Positions 57,090 through 64,000 of a stretch of DNA of 64,000 nucleotides are shown in pieces. The stretch covers positions 1 to 64,000 of the forward strand of contig NZ_ANOH01000117.1 in NCBI RefSeq assembly GCF_000346505.1, written 5' to 3'. Under the pieces are notes generated by a model. The model was not told the DNA's origin. It did not search any database and saw nothing but the letters and a program-made list of their open reading frames with translations. Position numbers and translations under genes: made by a program. This DNA comes from Aporhodopirellula sallentina SM41 (lineage in GTDB: Bacteria > Planctomycetota > Planctomycetia > Pirellulales > Pirellulaceae). Position 1 is the stretch's first letter, and each line of letters begins with the position of its first letter.

Positions 57090-57716
57090 TTACTTTGATT
57101 TCTGGTAGATCGCGGTGAGCAGAGATTCGGTGTCCTTGAATTTGCGTCCGCTGGCGATCGCCTCGTCGATCAGGTGTCGTGCGTCGGCTTCGCTGTGGCC
57201 GAGCATCACGAGGGCTTCGTAGGTTTCCTCGACGACCGGCGAGCTCTGCGTGGTGCCTTCGGAGGACAGGTCCTCGCCTGCAACGATAAGGGCGAATCGA
57301 GGCATTTTTCGTCTCAGTTTGGCAACAATCCGCTCGCTCGTCGCGGCGCCGATACCGGGCAACGTTGAGAGCGCCTTCGTGTCTTGTTCCTCGATCAAAA
57401 CGGCGAGCTCGCGAACAGGGCGGACCATCGCCCGCAGGGCTTTCTTGGCCCCGACACCGTCAACGCTGCAGAAGAGATCAAAGAACTGGCGTTCCGGTAA
57501 AGTCAAAAAGCCAACCAGTCGCGGTGTCAAACGTCCGCCGGTCGTGTTGCCCTCGATGTAGTCGAGCGTGTGAAGGCGGATGTCTTCGTTCAATTTGGGC
57601 TGCAGTTGCCGGCGGGTAAAATCGCCAACGTAAACTTCGTAATCGAACGGTCCCGCCTGGATCGTGACACTCGTTTCTCCGACGTGGCTGAGCTTCCCAG
57701 CGATCGCGCTAATCAA
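57090..57716 (-). CDS. ruvA: Holliday junction branch migration protein RuvA
   Basis: 208 residues, TTG start with AGGAAG eight bases upstream. The OB-fold N terminus begins [20 protein letters not shown], and the family motifs [33 protein letters not shown] and [23 protein letters not shown] (two helix-hairpin-helix units) are complete. A C-terminal three-helix domain ([20 protein letters not shown]) contacts RuvB. RuvA tetramers bind four-way junctions in recombination repair. No ruvB or ruvC is next to it here. Confidence 0.95.
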   Translation of the reverse strand: MISAIAGKLSHVGETSVTIQAGPFDYEVYVGDFTRRQLQPKLNEDIRLHTLDYIEGNTTGGRLTPRLVGFLTLPERQFFDLFCSVDGVGAKKALRAMVRPVRELAVLIEEQDTKALSTLPGIGAATSERIVAKLRRKMPRFALIVAGEDLSSEGTTQSSPVVEETYEALVMLGHSEADARHLIDEAIASGRKFKDTESLLTAIYQKSK

Positions 57717-58108
57717 TTCGTTTTCTTCCTGAATGAATAAACAGTAGTTCGTGTGTGGGTCTTCGCAAAAGCGAATTTAGTGGATGGCTACGGATGTCGC
57801 CAGAGTTTGCCAACAGGTCTTCGAGCGTTCGTCGGCAAGTCGTGTTCGAAACGGGAAGTATTGCCTGTAACTGCCACGCAACTGGTCAGATTGTCTCTCT
57901 TGCTTAACTTTTCACGAAACTTCTTTTGGGTGCAAAATTCCAACGATTCGCGGGGGCTAAGCGGTTTCGCGGGGCAAAATGGGATTGTCGGATCGGCGGA
58001 ATGCATCGCCAAAGTTCGCTCTGGACGATACACTTCGTGGCAGTAGTTGGTTACCGATGACACACTGTCGTTGGGTGCGGCTACAAGACACCAAATAGGA
58101 ATGAACAG
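57717..58108. promoter_or_regulatory. Divergent region upstream of ruvA and the cold-shock gene
   Basis: 390 bases. The cold-shock gene probably has a long 5' leader here, as csp genes often do; AGGA lies nine bases before its ATG at 58109. I see no clear -35/-10 pair or cold-box. Confidence 0.35.
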
Positions 58109-58309
58109 ATGGCAGAGGGTACGATCAAACGAATCACTGATAAAGGATTCGGATTTATCGACACCGGAAGTAGTAAAGACTTGTTTTTTCACTTGTCCAA
58201 CCTCGATGGGGTCGCATTCGACGACCTCCGCGAAGGACAACGTGTGACTTACACCGAAGGACGAGGCCCTAAGGGACCTTGCGCAGAGAACGTCTCGCTC
58301 GCTGAGTAG
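58109..58309 (+). CDS. csp: Cold-shock-domain protein (CspA family)
   Basis: 66 residues, standard length. The CSD fold is MAEGTIKRITDKGFGFIDTG, carrying RNP1 (KGFGFI), then DLFFHLSNLDGVAFDDL with RNP2 (LFFH), and a final GPCAENVSLAE. The aromatic nucleic-acid-binding residues of both RNP motifs are present. It binds single-stranded RNA/DNA as an RNA chaperone. AGGA is well placed upstream. The usual KGFGFI start is slightly shifted (KRITDKGFG in place of KWFNxxKGFG), so the first Trp/Phe is replaced. Confidence 0.95.
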   Translation: MAEGTIKRITDKGFGFIDTGSSKDLFFHLSNLDGVAFDDLREGQRVTYTEGRGPKGPCAENVSLAE

Positions 58310-58914
58310 TAGCCTCCCCGGCGGATATCGCGGCGAGAGACTCGCTGGTCTCATTACGATGAGCAGCAGTGTTCTCAAACCAAGTTTTCGCTGGATGATT
58401 GATATACAGAAGTGAAGAAGTGACAATTGGACAACGCGGCAAACGGCTCTTTACGAGCCGGTAAAATCTGCCGCGTGAGGAAGTTGAGCGTTCGTCGAGA
58501 GAAGGTCGTGCACGACTCGATCAGGCGAATCGCTCCCTCCCAAATCGATTGACCGGGAAACTCTTTTCCCGATGTTTGCAGTGCCTCTGCTTGGTACGCC
58601 GCTAATTCGGCGGAACGATAGCTCTCTCTTTTAGGCAGCTGTTTTTGCAATCAAGCTCGCCCGGTGTGGCTTTGTTTCTGCCTGATGCTCGAGATTTTTC
58701 TCTCGGCGGTGATTCGCTTTTGATGCGGACGAGACACAAGCAAGAATTTTGAATGATCGGTTAAGTTCTGTGGCGAACGGGTGGGTTGGCGATGAATGTC
58801 GTTCGTTTGTGTGGTAGCGACACAAGAGTCGCGTAGGCGATACCGTCAGGCTTGTGGGGCCTGATTCTGGCGGATCCAGTTGCGGGGATCGGAAGCATCG
58901 AATCTCGAAGTGCT
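58310..58914. other. Spacer downstream of the cold-shock gene
   Basis: About 600 bases between converging csp and rhomboid genes. A 91-codon minus-strand frame (58375-58650) begins MQKQLPKRESYRSAELAAY and could be a small gene, but it resembles nothing I know and has no strong ribosome-binding site. A GAGAC/GTCTC inverted repeat near 58338-58353 lacks a T-run and is not called a terminator. Confidence 0.3.
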
Positions 58915-59814
58915 CTAAGCCCATGCCGCCACGGCCCACGAAATGATCAGTAGCGCGATCGTGAGGGCTGCGGATGCGAATTGAACGGTCTCGCTTGCGA
59001 GAACGCGTTCGGGAAGTCGGCAGCATCCCCAACCGACAGCCATTCCGGATAGGAAGCCCGTTGTGTGGGCCAGCACGTCGGTGCGTTCTCCTTCGAGTCC
59101 CAGGAATGCGAACATCAGCAGGCCTGCGATCAACGGTGTCCATCGTTGCATGGCTGTCGATGTGCTGCCCTTTCGCGGACGGAGTGCGTGCGAGACGAGC
59201 ATGCCCAGCGCCGCGAATACTGCAGTGGATGCACCGATAGATACATGGTCGGCGTCTCGCATGAAGGCATTGGCCGCGTTACCGAGGGCTCCGGCGACAA
59301 CGATCGCCAACCAGGCAACGCCGCCGCCAAGTATTCTTCCCGCTAGTAGTCCGAAGAAGCCGCCGAAGGCGAGATTGGACATGAGGTGCAATGTGTCCGC
59401 GTGGAGTGTGAGTGCCGTCACGGTGCGCCAAATCTGTCCTCCCATGACGTCGCCGGCACGCATGTGGCCGACGTCGCTCCACTGCACGCCGTACGCGGAG
59501 ATTCGATCGAGGACGTTGACCGCGCAGAGAATGGAAACATAGAAGACCACGCCAATGACCGCGCCACCAAAGAGGCGTACTCTCGATTCAACGCGCGGTA
59601 CCTCGACCGATTTATCACTGAGGTAGTCTTCGATTTCAGTAATCGCTGCGGCGTGGCGAGCGTCCGGCACGGCGACGACCCAACCGGTTTCGTCTCGGGC
59701 AATGGCGGACGGGATGCCTACCGCCTGCAGAACCAGGCTGACTTCCTGGCAAGGGTCGCGGTGGGACGATTCGAATACGGCAACGGGTGGTGATGAAGAA
59801 GAGGCGTTTTCCAT
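58915..59814 (-). CDS. Rhomboid-family intramembrane serine protease with N-terminal DUF2007-like domain
   Basis: 299 residues from ATG 59814 (MENASSSSPPVAVF), 46 nt after the preceding gene's stop; a longer start at 59907 would overlap it. Residues about 12-70 (VFESSHRDPCQEVSLVLQ and IEDYLSD) look like a small DUF2007-type domain of signal-transducing proteins. The rhomboid part has six helices, WRTVTALTLHADTLHLMSN (His-x-x-x-Asn region), the catalytic Ser in HVSIGASTAVFAALG and the catalytic His in VLAHTTGFLSGMAVGWG. It cuts single-pass proteins within the membrane. Substrate unknown. Confidence 0.9.
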   Translation of the reverse strand: MENASSSSPPVAVFESSHRDPCQEVSLVLQAVGIPSAIARDETGWVVAVPDARHAAAITEIEDYLSDKSVEVPRVESRVRLFGGAVIGVVFYVSILCAVNVLDRISAYGVQWSDVGHMRAGDVMGGQIWRTVTALTLHADTLHLMSNLAFGGFFGLLAGRILGGGVAWLAIVVAGALGNAANAFMRDADHVSIGASTAVFAALGMLVSHALRPRKGSTSTAMQRWTPLIAGLLMFAFLGLEGERTDVLAHTTGFLSGMAVGWGCCRLPERVLASETVQFASAALTIALLIISWAVAAWA

Positions 59815-59860
59815 TACCCAATCGTCCTCTCGAAATCGCTTTCGAGCAACCCGGTAAGGG

Positions 59861-61996
59861 TCAGTCTTTGGGAGGAGTCGCAGCCAGGGATTTGGGGGGA
59901 GTGGCAACGAAGGTGCTCGACGTTCCCAGCGAACCCATGGATGCCGAATCGCTTTGGTCGAGGACGAATGGGCCCGCCGACCGATCCAGGTGCATCAGCA
60001 GCACCGTGTCTGGCGTCGGGGTGTTCCTCGGTGCCGGGGTGAAGGGACCGGAATAGATTGCTGTGTTGGAAAGACGTACCTCATCAATCAGGCCTCGCAT
60101 CCCACGGGTAGGTGCGCCGCGGGCGTTTGTGTCAGCGCCGATGTACAGCGGCAGTTTGTTGCGTTTTCGTTTCAATACAGCCGAGCGGTCGGTGCCGGCG
60201 ACGTGGGCGACTTGGGAATCGACTTCCGCGCCATCGACAAAGAGTCGAACGAACGCGCCGTCATACACTCCCGCGATGTGCGTCCACTGATCGACGATCA
60301 TCGGTCGTTGTGATTTTGCAACGACATAGCGCCCGCCGACGTGTACGGAGAACTCCGGTGCGCCTTCGTTGCTAAAGATCGCAAACTCGGAGTTCTCGGT
60401 TTTTGCGAGTACCCCTCGATATCCTTGGATGCTCGACGGTCGGACCCACGCCTCGGCTGTGAACGGGCCGTCGTGAAGCGGAACGTTTTTCGACTCCACA
60501 CGAATCGCGGAGTCCTCGTCGGTAACCATCAAGGCTTGGTCAGGGTTGCCGGAGAAGAAGCTAGCGGGGACCTGTCCGGGAACGATTTTGATGTACTGGT
60601 CGATGGTGGGTAAACGTACTCGTGCCTCATCCATCAAAACGTCAACCTGCATGCGGATCTTTGGAATGAGTAGTTTGCCGAGGGCGCCCGCGTTTCGGGC
60701 GATCGAAAAGGTTAGCTCTTTAGTTTCATCGCTGCGGAGCACGAAGTGGCTGTGGTCCAGGCTCGATTGCCAACCGTTGTCGGACGTTCTCGGTTCGTTC
60801 GAAAGAGTGATGTCGACGTCGCGAGGGCCAGGATTTTTAATCGAGAATGTGACTTCTCCGTGGCAGACTTCATCGCTGGTGAAGACCAGTTCCGGTGATG
60901 TTTGCCGGCAACGGATTTTGGTCGCGGCTTCGACTTCGGCGAGAAACTCAGGAGTGAATTTCTTTGGGTCCATTACCGTCCCGATCGGGATTGCCGAGAC
61001 CGAGATGCGTTCCTTTCGGACCGTCACCATATTGAGGTGGTGTAGGAAACCCGCGTCAGGAATCTCGGCGTGCAGTGCACCACCGGTCGTTGCCAATGCG
61101 TAGTAGGCGATGCCGTCCTTCTCACCCTCGTACCGCATGTGGTGGATGTGACCCGCGAAAACGGCAGTGACGTTTCCTGCCTTGGCGAGCATCTCGTGCA
61201 CACGCGGCCAATTGCTGCCTTCGTATCCACCGCCGATCCATCGAGGGTGATGAAGGAAGACAAAGATATGGTCTCGATCGCTGTGGTCGTCGAGCGCCGA
61301 TTGGAGGAATTCGAGCTGCTCGTCGCTCATGTTTTGCAACGCACCGACATTGAATGCCTTCAGGTTGGTCGCGGTGTCACCTTCGTCCGAATAGAGGACG
61401 ATAAAACCAGAGTTCTTGTGAGCGAAGCTGTACCAAAGTGGTCCGAAATGTTTTTCGTAGTTGGCTTCGTGGTGTCCCTGCGGAGCCGAGGTTTGGCCGC
61501 GCCAATAGATGTCATGGTTTCCGGCAACGGGATACCATTTCATGTTAAGGCGATTGACAATCTCTTTGAACTCATGCATTTGTTCGGTCCACTGATCGGT
61601 TTCGTTATAACCTTGGATCAGGTCGCCAACTGTCATGACTAAATCAGGGTCGAGAAGGTTGGTATCGACAACCGCCTGTTCGAGTACTTTCAGGCCTGCC
61701 GGAACGCCGCCGGTGCGATCGCCATAGATGACGAAATGGAACACGTCGTCGCCCGCGGGAGGCGCCGGCAAGATCATCGTGTTGGGACGTGATGTTGTCA
61801 CCGCTGTGGAAGATGTGTTGCCATGTTGATCGGCAGAGTGTTGGGACTCAGGATGATGGTGTCCTTCATGCGCGACGGTTGTTGCCGCGTCGATGCACAT
61901 CAGAGCGATTACCGGTAACGCTGCGCATCGAATCAACTTCGCAAAGTCGAAGCCTCGGAATCGGTTGACTGTTTGTGATGAACCTAGCGTCAGCAT
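59861..61996 (-). CDS. Secreted metallophosphoesterase with C-terminal LamG-like domain
   Basis: 711 residues from ATG 61996 (MLTLGSSQTVNRF); a signal-like helix (RCAALPVIALMCIDAATTVA) follows. An upstream frame of 74 codons lacks coding features. Phosphoesterase motifs are FVIYGDRTGGVP, VMTVGDLIQGYNE, YPVAGNHDIYWRG, VFLHHPRWIGG and VFAGHIHHMRYEG; the first is GDR rather than GDxH, so one metal ligand differs. A middle beta domain (200 residues) precedes a LamG/concanavalin-like domain (FTAEAWVRPSSIQGYRGV, QWTHIAGVYDGAFVRLFVDG and LIDEVRLSN). His-rich stretch HEGHHHPESQHSADQHG follows the signal. It is probably an extracellular or periplasmic phosphoesterase that binds carbohydrate. Confidence 0.87.
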   Translation of the reverse strand: MLTLGSSQTVNRFRGFDFAKLIRCAALPVIALMCIDAATTVAHEGHHHPESQHSADQHGNTSSTAVTTSRPNTMILPAPPAGDDVFHFVIYGDRTGGVPAGLKVLEQAVVDTNLLDPDLVMTVGDLIQGYNETDQWTEQMHEFKEIVNRLNMKWYPVAGNHDIYWRGQTSAPQGHHEANYEKHFGPLWYSFAHKNSGFIVLYSDEGDTATNLKAFNVGALQNMSDEQLEFLQSALDDHSDRDHIFVFLHHPRWIGGGYEGSNWPRVHEMLAKAGNVTAVFAGHIHHMRYEGEKDGIAYYALATTGGALHAEIPDAGFLHHLNMVTVRKERISVSAIPIGTVMDPKKFTPEFLAEVEAATKIRCRQTSPELVFTSDEVCHGEVTFSIKNPGPRDVDITLSNEPRTSDNGWQSSLDHSHFVLRSDETKELTFSIARNAGALGKLLIPKIRMQVDVLMDEARVRLPTIDQYIKIVPGQVPASFFSGNPDQALMVTDEDSAIRVESKNVPLHDGPFTAEAWVRPSSIQGYRGVLAKTENSEFAIFSNEGAPEFSVHVGGRYVVAKSQRPMIVDQWTHIAGVYDGAFVRLFVDGAEVDSQVAHVAGTDRSAVLKRKRNKLPLYIGADTNARGAPTRGMRGLIDEVRLSNTAIYSGPFTPAPRNTPTPDTVLLMHLDRSAGPFVLDQSDSASMGSLGTSSTFVATPPKSLAATPPKD

Positions 61997-62245
61997 TTGA
62001 GTCTCGATTTCGGCAGCAAGATAGAAGTGGGTTTGGCGGTTGCCCGGACGGGATTGCGTGATCTGTCCACACGCGCCCGCACCGATCGGTGTGCAAGCGA
62101 GGGAGGAGAACAGGCAGTCGTTCGGAGTGCATTTCGGCTCTCTTGATGAGAGCTGAGTTGTGTCTGCGTGCGGCTCAGCCGCCCTCGGCGGGTTTTCCGC
62201 GCCGAGCGATCCACTCAAGGTTAGTGGGGAGATCAGCGCGAGTGG

Positions 62246-63673
62246 TTAGCTCAGGTGGTAAGAGGCCTTGGTTTTCCGCCGCGCGACCCCGGTTTCGAGT
62301 GCCGCGGTGGAGACCGCTTGAGCGACCACCTGCGAGACCCTTCGATCGAAGACGCTGGGGATGATGTAATCATCGAGTAGATCGGAGGGCGGAATCACGT
62401 CGGCGATTGCGTCCGCTGCAGCAACTTTCATCTCATTATTGACGGTCGTCGCGCGGACGTTAAGCACTCCGCGGAACAAACCGGGGAAACATAACACGTT
62501 GTTAATCTGATTCGGGAAGTCGCTTCGTCCGGTTGCCATGATTCGGACGTGAGGGCCGGCGAGGGATGGGCTGATTTCAGGATCGGGGTTCGCGAGTGCA
62601 AAGACGATTGGATCACTGCTCATGCTCTTGATGTCATCGACGGTCAGCACGTCCGCGGCGGAGACTCCGATGAAAACATCTGCGCCCCGAATCACTTCAC
62701 TCAGCGACCCCGAGACGCCCTCCGGGTTTGTGTTTTGGGCCAGCCATTCTTTGGTAGCGTCCAATTCCGTTTCTCCGGCGTGCAAGGCTCCATTGCGGTC
62801 GCACGCGATGATGTTTTGTGCGCCCGAGGTGATCAGGAGTTTGCAGATGGCGGTTCCGGCCGCACCGGCGCCGTTGATCACGATGCGTACCTGCGACATG
62901 GCTTTCCCGATTCGTCGCAGCGAGTTCTTGAGTCCTGCGAGCACGACGATGGCGGTGCCGTGTTGATCGTCGTGGAAGACAGGGATTTCCAATTTCGCAT
63001 CGAGTCGTTCTTCGATTTCGATACAGCGAGGCGCGGAAATGTCTTCCAGGTTCACGCCTCCAAACGTTGGAGCGAGGCACTCGACGATGCGGACGATTTC
63101 GTCGGTATCTTGGGTGTCGAGGCAGATCGGAAACGCGTCCACTCCTGCGAACTCTTTGAACAGCATCGCCTTCCCTTCCATCACGGGCATTGCCGCGCGA
63201 GGTCCGATGTTGCCGAGGCCGAGGACGGCTGAACCGTCGCTGACGACGGCGACGGTGTTTTGTCGAATCGTGAGGGCAAACGAGGCGTCAGGGTCTTCGG
63301 CGATCGAATTGCAAACCCGGGCCACGCCGGGCGTGTAGGCCATCGAAAGGTCGTCACGAGTTTTGATCGGTGATTTCGAGAGCACTTCGACTTTACCGCC
63401 AAGGTGCATCAGGAACACGCGGTCGGACACGTGAACCACTTCGAGGCCTTCGACCTTTCGAAGGCATTCGACGATCCGCTTGCCGTGCTCGACGTCCTTG
63501 GCGTTGACCGTGAAGTCACGTGAGATCGCGTGGCCCGTGATGTTAACAATATCTACCGCGCCGATCGCACCGTCAGCATCTCCGATGGCGGTTGTGATTT
63601 TCCCCATGGCGCCCGGGGCATCGGTGTAGCGGAGGCGGATGGTGATGGCATAGGTAGGACTGTGCTGGGTCAT
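62246..63673 (-). CDS. NAD(P)-dependent malic enzyme with N-terminal ACT-like domain
   Basis: 475 residues. Residues 1-85 look like an ACT domain (ITIRLRYTDAPGAMGKITTAI). The malic-enzyme core has MAYTPGVARVCNSIAED (catalytic Tyr in AYTPG), VSDGSAVLGLGNIGPRAAMPVMEGKA-type motif (VLGLGNIGPRAAMP) with KA, HDDQHGTAIVVLAGL (metal Asp) and IVINGAGAAGTAICKLL (Rossmann NAD site). SDFPNQINNVLCFPGLFRG is the C-terminal signature. It decarboxylates malate to pyruvate. The ACT domain suggests control by an amino acid or other small ligand. The phosphotransacetylase tail of long malic enzymes is absent. Confidence 0.93.
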   Translation of the reverse strand: MTQHSPTYAITIRLRYTDAPGAMGKITTAIGDADGAIGAVDIVNITGHAISRDFTVNAKDVEHGKRIVECLRKVEGLEVVHVSDRVFLMHLGGKVEVLSKSPIKTRDDLSMAYTPGVARVCNSIAEDPDASFALTIRQNTVAVVSDGSAVLGLGNIGPRAAMPVMEGKAMLFKEFAGVDAFPICLDTQDTDEIVRIVECLAPTFGGVNLEDISAPRCIEIEERLDAKLEIPVFHDDQHGTAIVVLAGLKNSLRRIGKAMSQVRIVINGAGAAGTAICKLLITSGAQNIIACDRNGALHAGETELDATKEWLAQNTNPEGVSGSLSEVIRGADVFIGVSAADVLTVDDIKSMSSDPIVFALANPDPEISPSLAGPHVRIMATGRSDFPNQINNVLCFPGLFRGVLNVRATTVNNEMKVAAADAIADVIPPSDLLDDYIIPSVFDRRVSQVVAQAVSTAALETGVARRKTKASYHLS

Positions 63674-63824
63674 TGTTTTTTACCGTGAGAACAAAAGAGC
63701 GAGATGCGCCATTGCAGTCTTTTACCATGAAGCAGCGTCGCGACACATCGGAGGGCGGACCGGTGGGGCTACAACCGGCACAACAGGTAAAAGTGTGTTG
63801 ACATGATTTCCTGTGTCGGGCTGT

Positions 63825-63854
63825 TTTTTAGTGCACTTTCGTTTTTAGTGCACT
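63825..63854 (+). repeat. Two direct copies of TTTTTAGTGCACT
   Basis: The 13-base word TTTTTAGTGCACT occurs at 63825-63837 and again at 63842-63854, 17 bases apart start to start. It contains the palindrome AGTGCACT and lies 27 bases before a plus-strand ATG at 63881, in the divergent spacer with the malic enzyme gene. It is a plausible operator with half-sites on one helix face or a short promoter duplication. Confidence 0.55.
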
Positions 63855-63880
63855 GTGGCGTTCGCGACGTAGGTTTGGGC

Positions 63881-64000
63881 ATGTTCTGGCTCGCATTTAT
63901 TTTTTCGATCGCTGCGCTTCCCTGGCTTGCTCCGCTAGCGGTGCGGATGCGTGTGTTGTCGTCTGTGATCGCGATTTTGGTTCTCGGGACCGTGTTTGGG
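63881..64000 (+). CDS. N terminus of an integral membrane protein, cut by the window edge
   Basis: ATG at 63881 opens 40 codons to the edge without a stop. The residues FWLAFIFSIAALPWLAPLAV then RMRVLSSVIAILVLGTVFG are two hydrophobic helices. A polysaccharide polymerase, ligase or transporter could begin like this, but the fragment is too short to decide. The direct repeats just upstream suggest a regulated promoter. Confidence 0.5.
   Translation, partial: MFWLAFIFSIAALPWLAPLAVRMRVLSSVIAILVLGTVFG

Noticed and set aside
58338-58353. GAGAC/GTCTC inverted repeat after csp
   Set aside because: Only five base pairs and no T-run; not called a terminator.
57788-58426. 212-codon minus-strand frame across the cold-shock gene
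   Set aside because: Antisense to a clear csp gene, and composition is not protein-like.
1-64000. CRISPR arrays, rRNA, tRNA genes, prophage or complete insertion sequences
   Set aside because: No regularly spaced repeats, RNA-gene motifs, integrase or transposase genes were seen.

Overview
The window looks like chromosomal DNA of a planctomycete close to Rhodopirellula/Pirellulales. The evidence is moderate GC, a giant RTX-type secreted protein carrying the N-terminal 'LENRTLLT' motif common in planctomycete secreted proteins, an SUMF1/FGE-like secreted protein, and an exosortase system placed beside an exopolysaccharide (EPS) locus. The genus is an inference; no rRNA or tRNA gene was seen.

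Layout. (1) Positions 1-1005 hold the decayed remains of a UDP-GlcNAc 2-epimerase gene, cut by the window edge. (2) From about 25.9 kb down to 1.2 kb, a tightly packed minus-strand operon with many 1-30 nt overlaps reads: GT4-like glycosyltransferase, MurA, MurB, a hexapeptide acetyltransferase interrupted by an in-frame TGA, flippase (Wzx), PL14-like secreted protein, a tandem GT2 fusion, GT2, SGNH-type protein, MBOAT O-acyltransferase, two GT4 enzymes, hexapeptide acyltransferase, asparagine-synthase-type amidotransferase, methyltransferase, GT4, and a 1,500-residue RTX protein. (3) From 43.1 to 26.4 kb, also minus strand but with long spacers, lie exosortase, Wzc-like chain-length/tyrosine kinase, a large TPR protein (frameshifted), EpsI-like protein, initiating sugar-phosphate transferase, XrtA-type polysaccharide deacetylase, UDP-sugar 6-dehydrogenase and an O-antigen ligase/polymerase-like protein. 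(4) On the plus strand, 43.8-46.7 kb, are a membrane-anchored FHA-like protein, a small membrane protein and a protein with a complete PEP-CTERM tail. A FeeM-like exosortase-associated acyltransferase converges on them at 47-47.8 kb. (5) From 48.3 kb on, the content is ordinary: ArnT/PMT-type glycosyltransferase, hydroxyisobutyrate-type dehydrogenase, FGE-like protein, hybrid histidine kinase, response regulator/anti-sigma-type ATPase, RuvA, cold-shock protein, rhomboid protease, metallophosphoesterase-LamG protein, malic enzyme, and the start of a membrane protein.

How it fits together. Regions 2-4 make a nearly complete Wzx/Wzy-type EPS factory: initiating transferase, many glycosyltransferases, flippase, ligase/polymerase, Wzc, deacetylase and O-acetylation pair. 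It is coupled to an exosortase and at least one candidate substrate (PEP-CTERM protein at 45913-46689). The most unusual point is a MurA-MurB pair inside the glycosyltransferase operon, which predicts a lactyl-amino-sugar (muramic-acid-like) building block or a dedicated supply of UDP-MurNAc. Three genes of the locus carry lesions (epimerase pseudogene, nonsense codon in the acetyltransferase, frameshift in the TPR gene), so the locus may be evolving quickly or the assembly may hold errors. No outer-membrane Wza-type export protein was seen.
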